Notes under the pieces: model-generated
The model's input: only the letters and a program-made list of their open reading frames with translations
What the model was told of the DNA's origin: nothing
The model's database searches: none
Program-made: the position numbers and the translations under genes
From: Deltaproteobacteria bacterium
GTDB lineage: Bacteria > Myxococcota_A > Polyangia > Polyangiales > Ga0077539
Direction: 5' to 3'
Length of the DNA stretch: 12,828 nucleotides
Assembly (NCBI GenBank): GCA_947494865.1
Contig: CANMAT010000035.1
Span: 1 to 12,828 of the forward strand
In this document: positions 12,493 through 12,828 of the stretch, one piece after another
Numbering within the stretch: the first letter of the stretch is position 1
Layout of the letters: every line of letters starts with the position of its first letter

Positions 12493-12828
12493 CTACGCCA
12501 TCGCGACGGGCTGGGCGTAACCCGCGGCGGCGGAGGGGGCGGTCTGCACGGGGTCCTTCGAGAAGAAGGCCCGGTGGGCGAGGCGATCCATGAGGGGGGC
12601 GAAGCGCTCGCGGGCCTTGCCCTGCGCGATGTCCTTCGCGAGGTTGAGATCCTCGCGAACCTGCGCGCGAAACTCACCGTCGCGCACGGTGGCGACGGCC
12701 TTCGCCGCGAGGCCGGGCACCTTCGCCGCGAGGCCGCGCACGGCGGCAGCGCCCTTCGCCACGGCCTTCACGGTGCGCTCGGCGCGCGTCTGCGTAATGT
12801 ACGGCGCCACCTCGTGCACGAGGTCGCC
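12493..12828 (-). CDS. Ala/Lys-rich protein of unknown function (partial, N-terminus may lie beyond window)
   Basis: The frame ends at a TAG at 12493-12495 and is open to the right edge of the window (codons for GDL precede a possible GTG start at 12817-12819), so the true start is probably outside. The visible 108-111 residues begin VHEVAPYITQTRAERTVKAV. They continue with an Ala/Lys/Val amphipathic helical stretch (KAVAKGAAAVRGLAAKVPGL), then a charged helix (EFRAQVREDLNLAKDIAQGK) and an Ala/Pro-rich tail ending QPVAMA. There is no cysteine, signal peptide or known motif. I do not recognise a family; helices of this kind occur in phasin-like or DNA-associated proteins, but that is a guess. 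Between it and the RCC1 gene lie about 95 bases carrying the RCC1 promoter candidate. Confidence 0.65.
   Translation of the reverse strand, partial: GDLVHEVAPYITQTRAERTVKAVAKGAAAVRGLAAKVPGLAAKAVATVRDGEFRAQVREDLNLAKDIAQGKARERFAPLMDRLAHRAFFSKDPVQTAPSAAAGYAQPVAMA

Overview
The window looks like chromosomal DNA from a very GC-rich Myxococcota-type bacterium, probably a relative of the Sandaracinaceae or Polyangiales. This placement is inferred from several traits: strong GC bias with long open antisense shadows, three secreted lipoproteins (two with Asp/Ala/Pro spacer linkers, one an RCC1 propeller), a soluble Hanks-type Ser/Thr kinase, a PilZ protein, and an HD-free HAD-IG 5'-nucleotidase. Gene density is very high. 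I found no tRNA, rRNA, CRISPR array, insertion sequence, integrase or phage gene, and no intergenic gap exceeds about 185 bases.

Layout. At the left edge a DUF4350 membrane protein runs off the window on the minus strand (1-1027). It diverges from a 55-residue orphan protein (1194-1361) that has a strong ribosome binding site, an extended -10 promoter and a perfect dyad just after the -10. A minus-strand pair follows: a lipoprotein metzincin protease (3894-2245) and, 4 bases downstream, a short-chain dehydrogenase-like protein (2240-1377) that has lost most of its catalytic tetrad. Divergent from the protease is a soluble Ser/Thr kinase (3963-4886). Next comes a minus-strand MFS transporter / sensor histidine kinase operon (7696-4890, ATGA overlap). 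A small PilZ-like protein (7765-8124) diverges from it. A HAD-IG 5'-nucleotidase (9609-8128) comes next on the minus strand.

A two-gene ribosomal protein operon, rpmG-rpmB (9793-10206), follows on the plus strand, then a lipoprotein with an Asp/Pro linker and a Cys-rich segment (10295-11143). An RCC1-repeat lipoprotein (12397-11147) and a partial Ala/Lys-rich protein running off the right edge (12828-12493) are on the minus strand.

How the genes work together. The envelope and secretion theme is strong: three lipoproteins, a DUF4350 membrane protein, an MFS exporter and a membrane histidine kinase. Signalling is represented by a Hanks kinase, a histidine kinase without a partner regulator in view, and a PilZ protein. 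rpmG-rpmB and the nucleotidase are housekeeping genes. Nothing here amounts to a classical defence system or biosynthetic cluster. The most unusual items are the catalytically degenerate SDR, the small promoter-equipped orphan gene, and three convergent gene pairs that all end with exactly three bases between stop codons.
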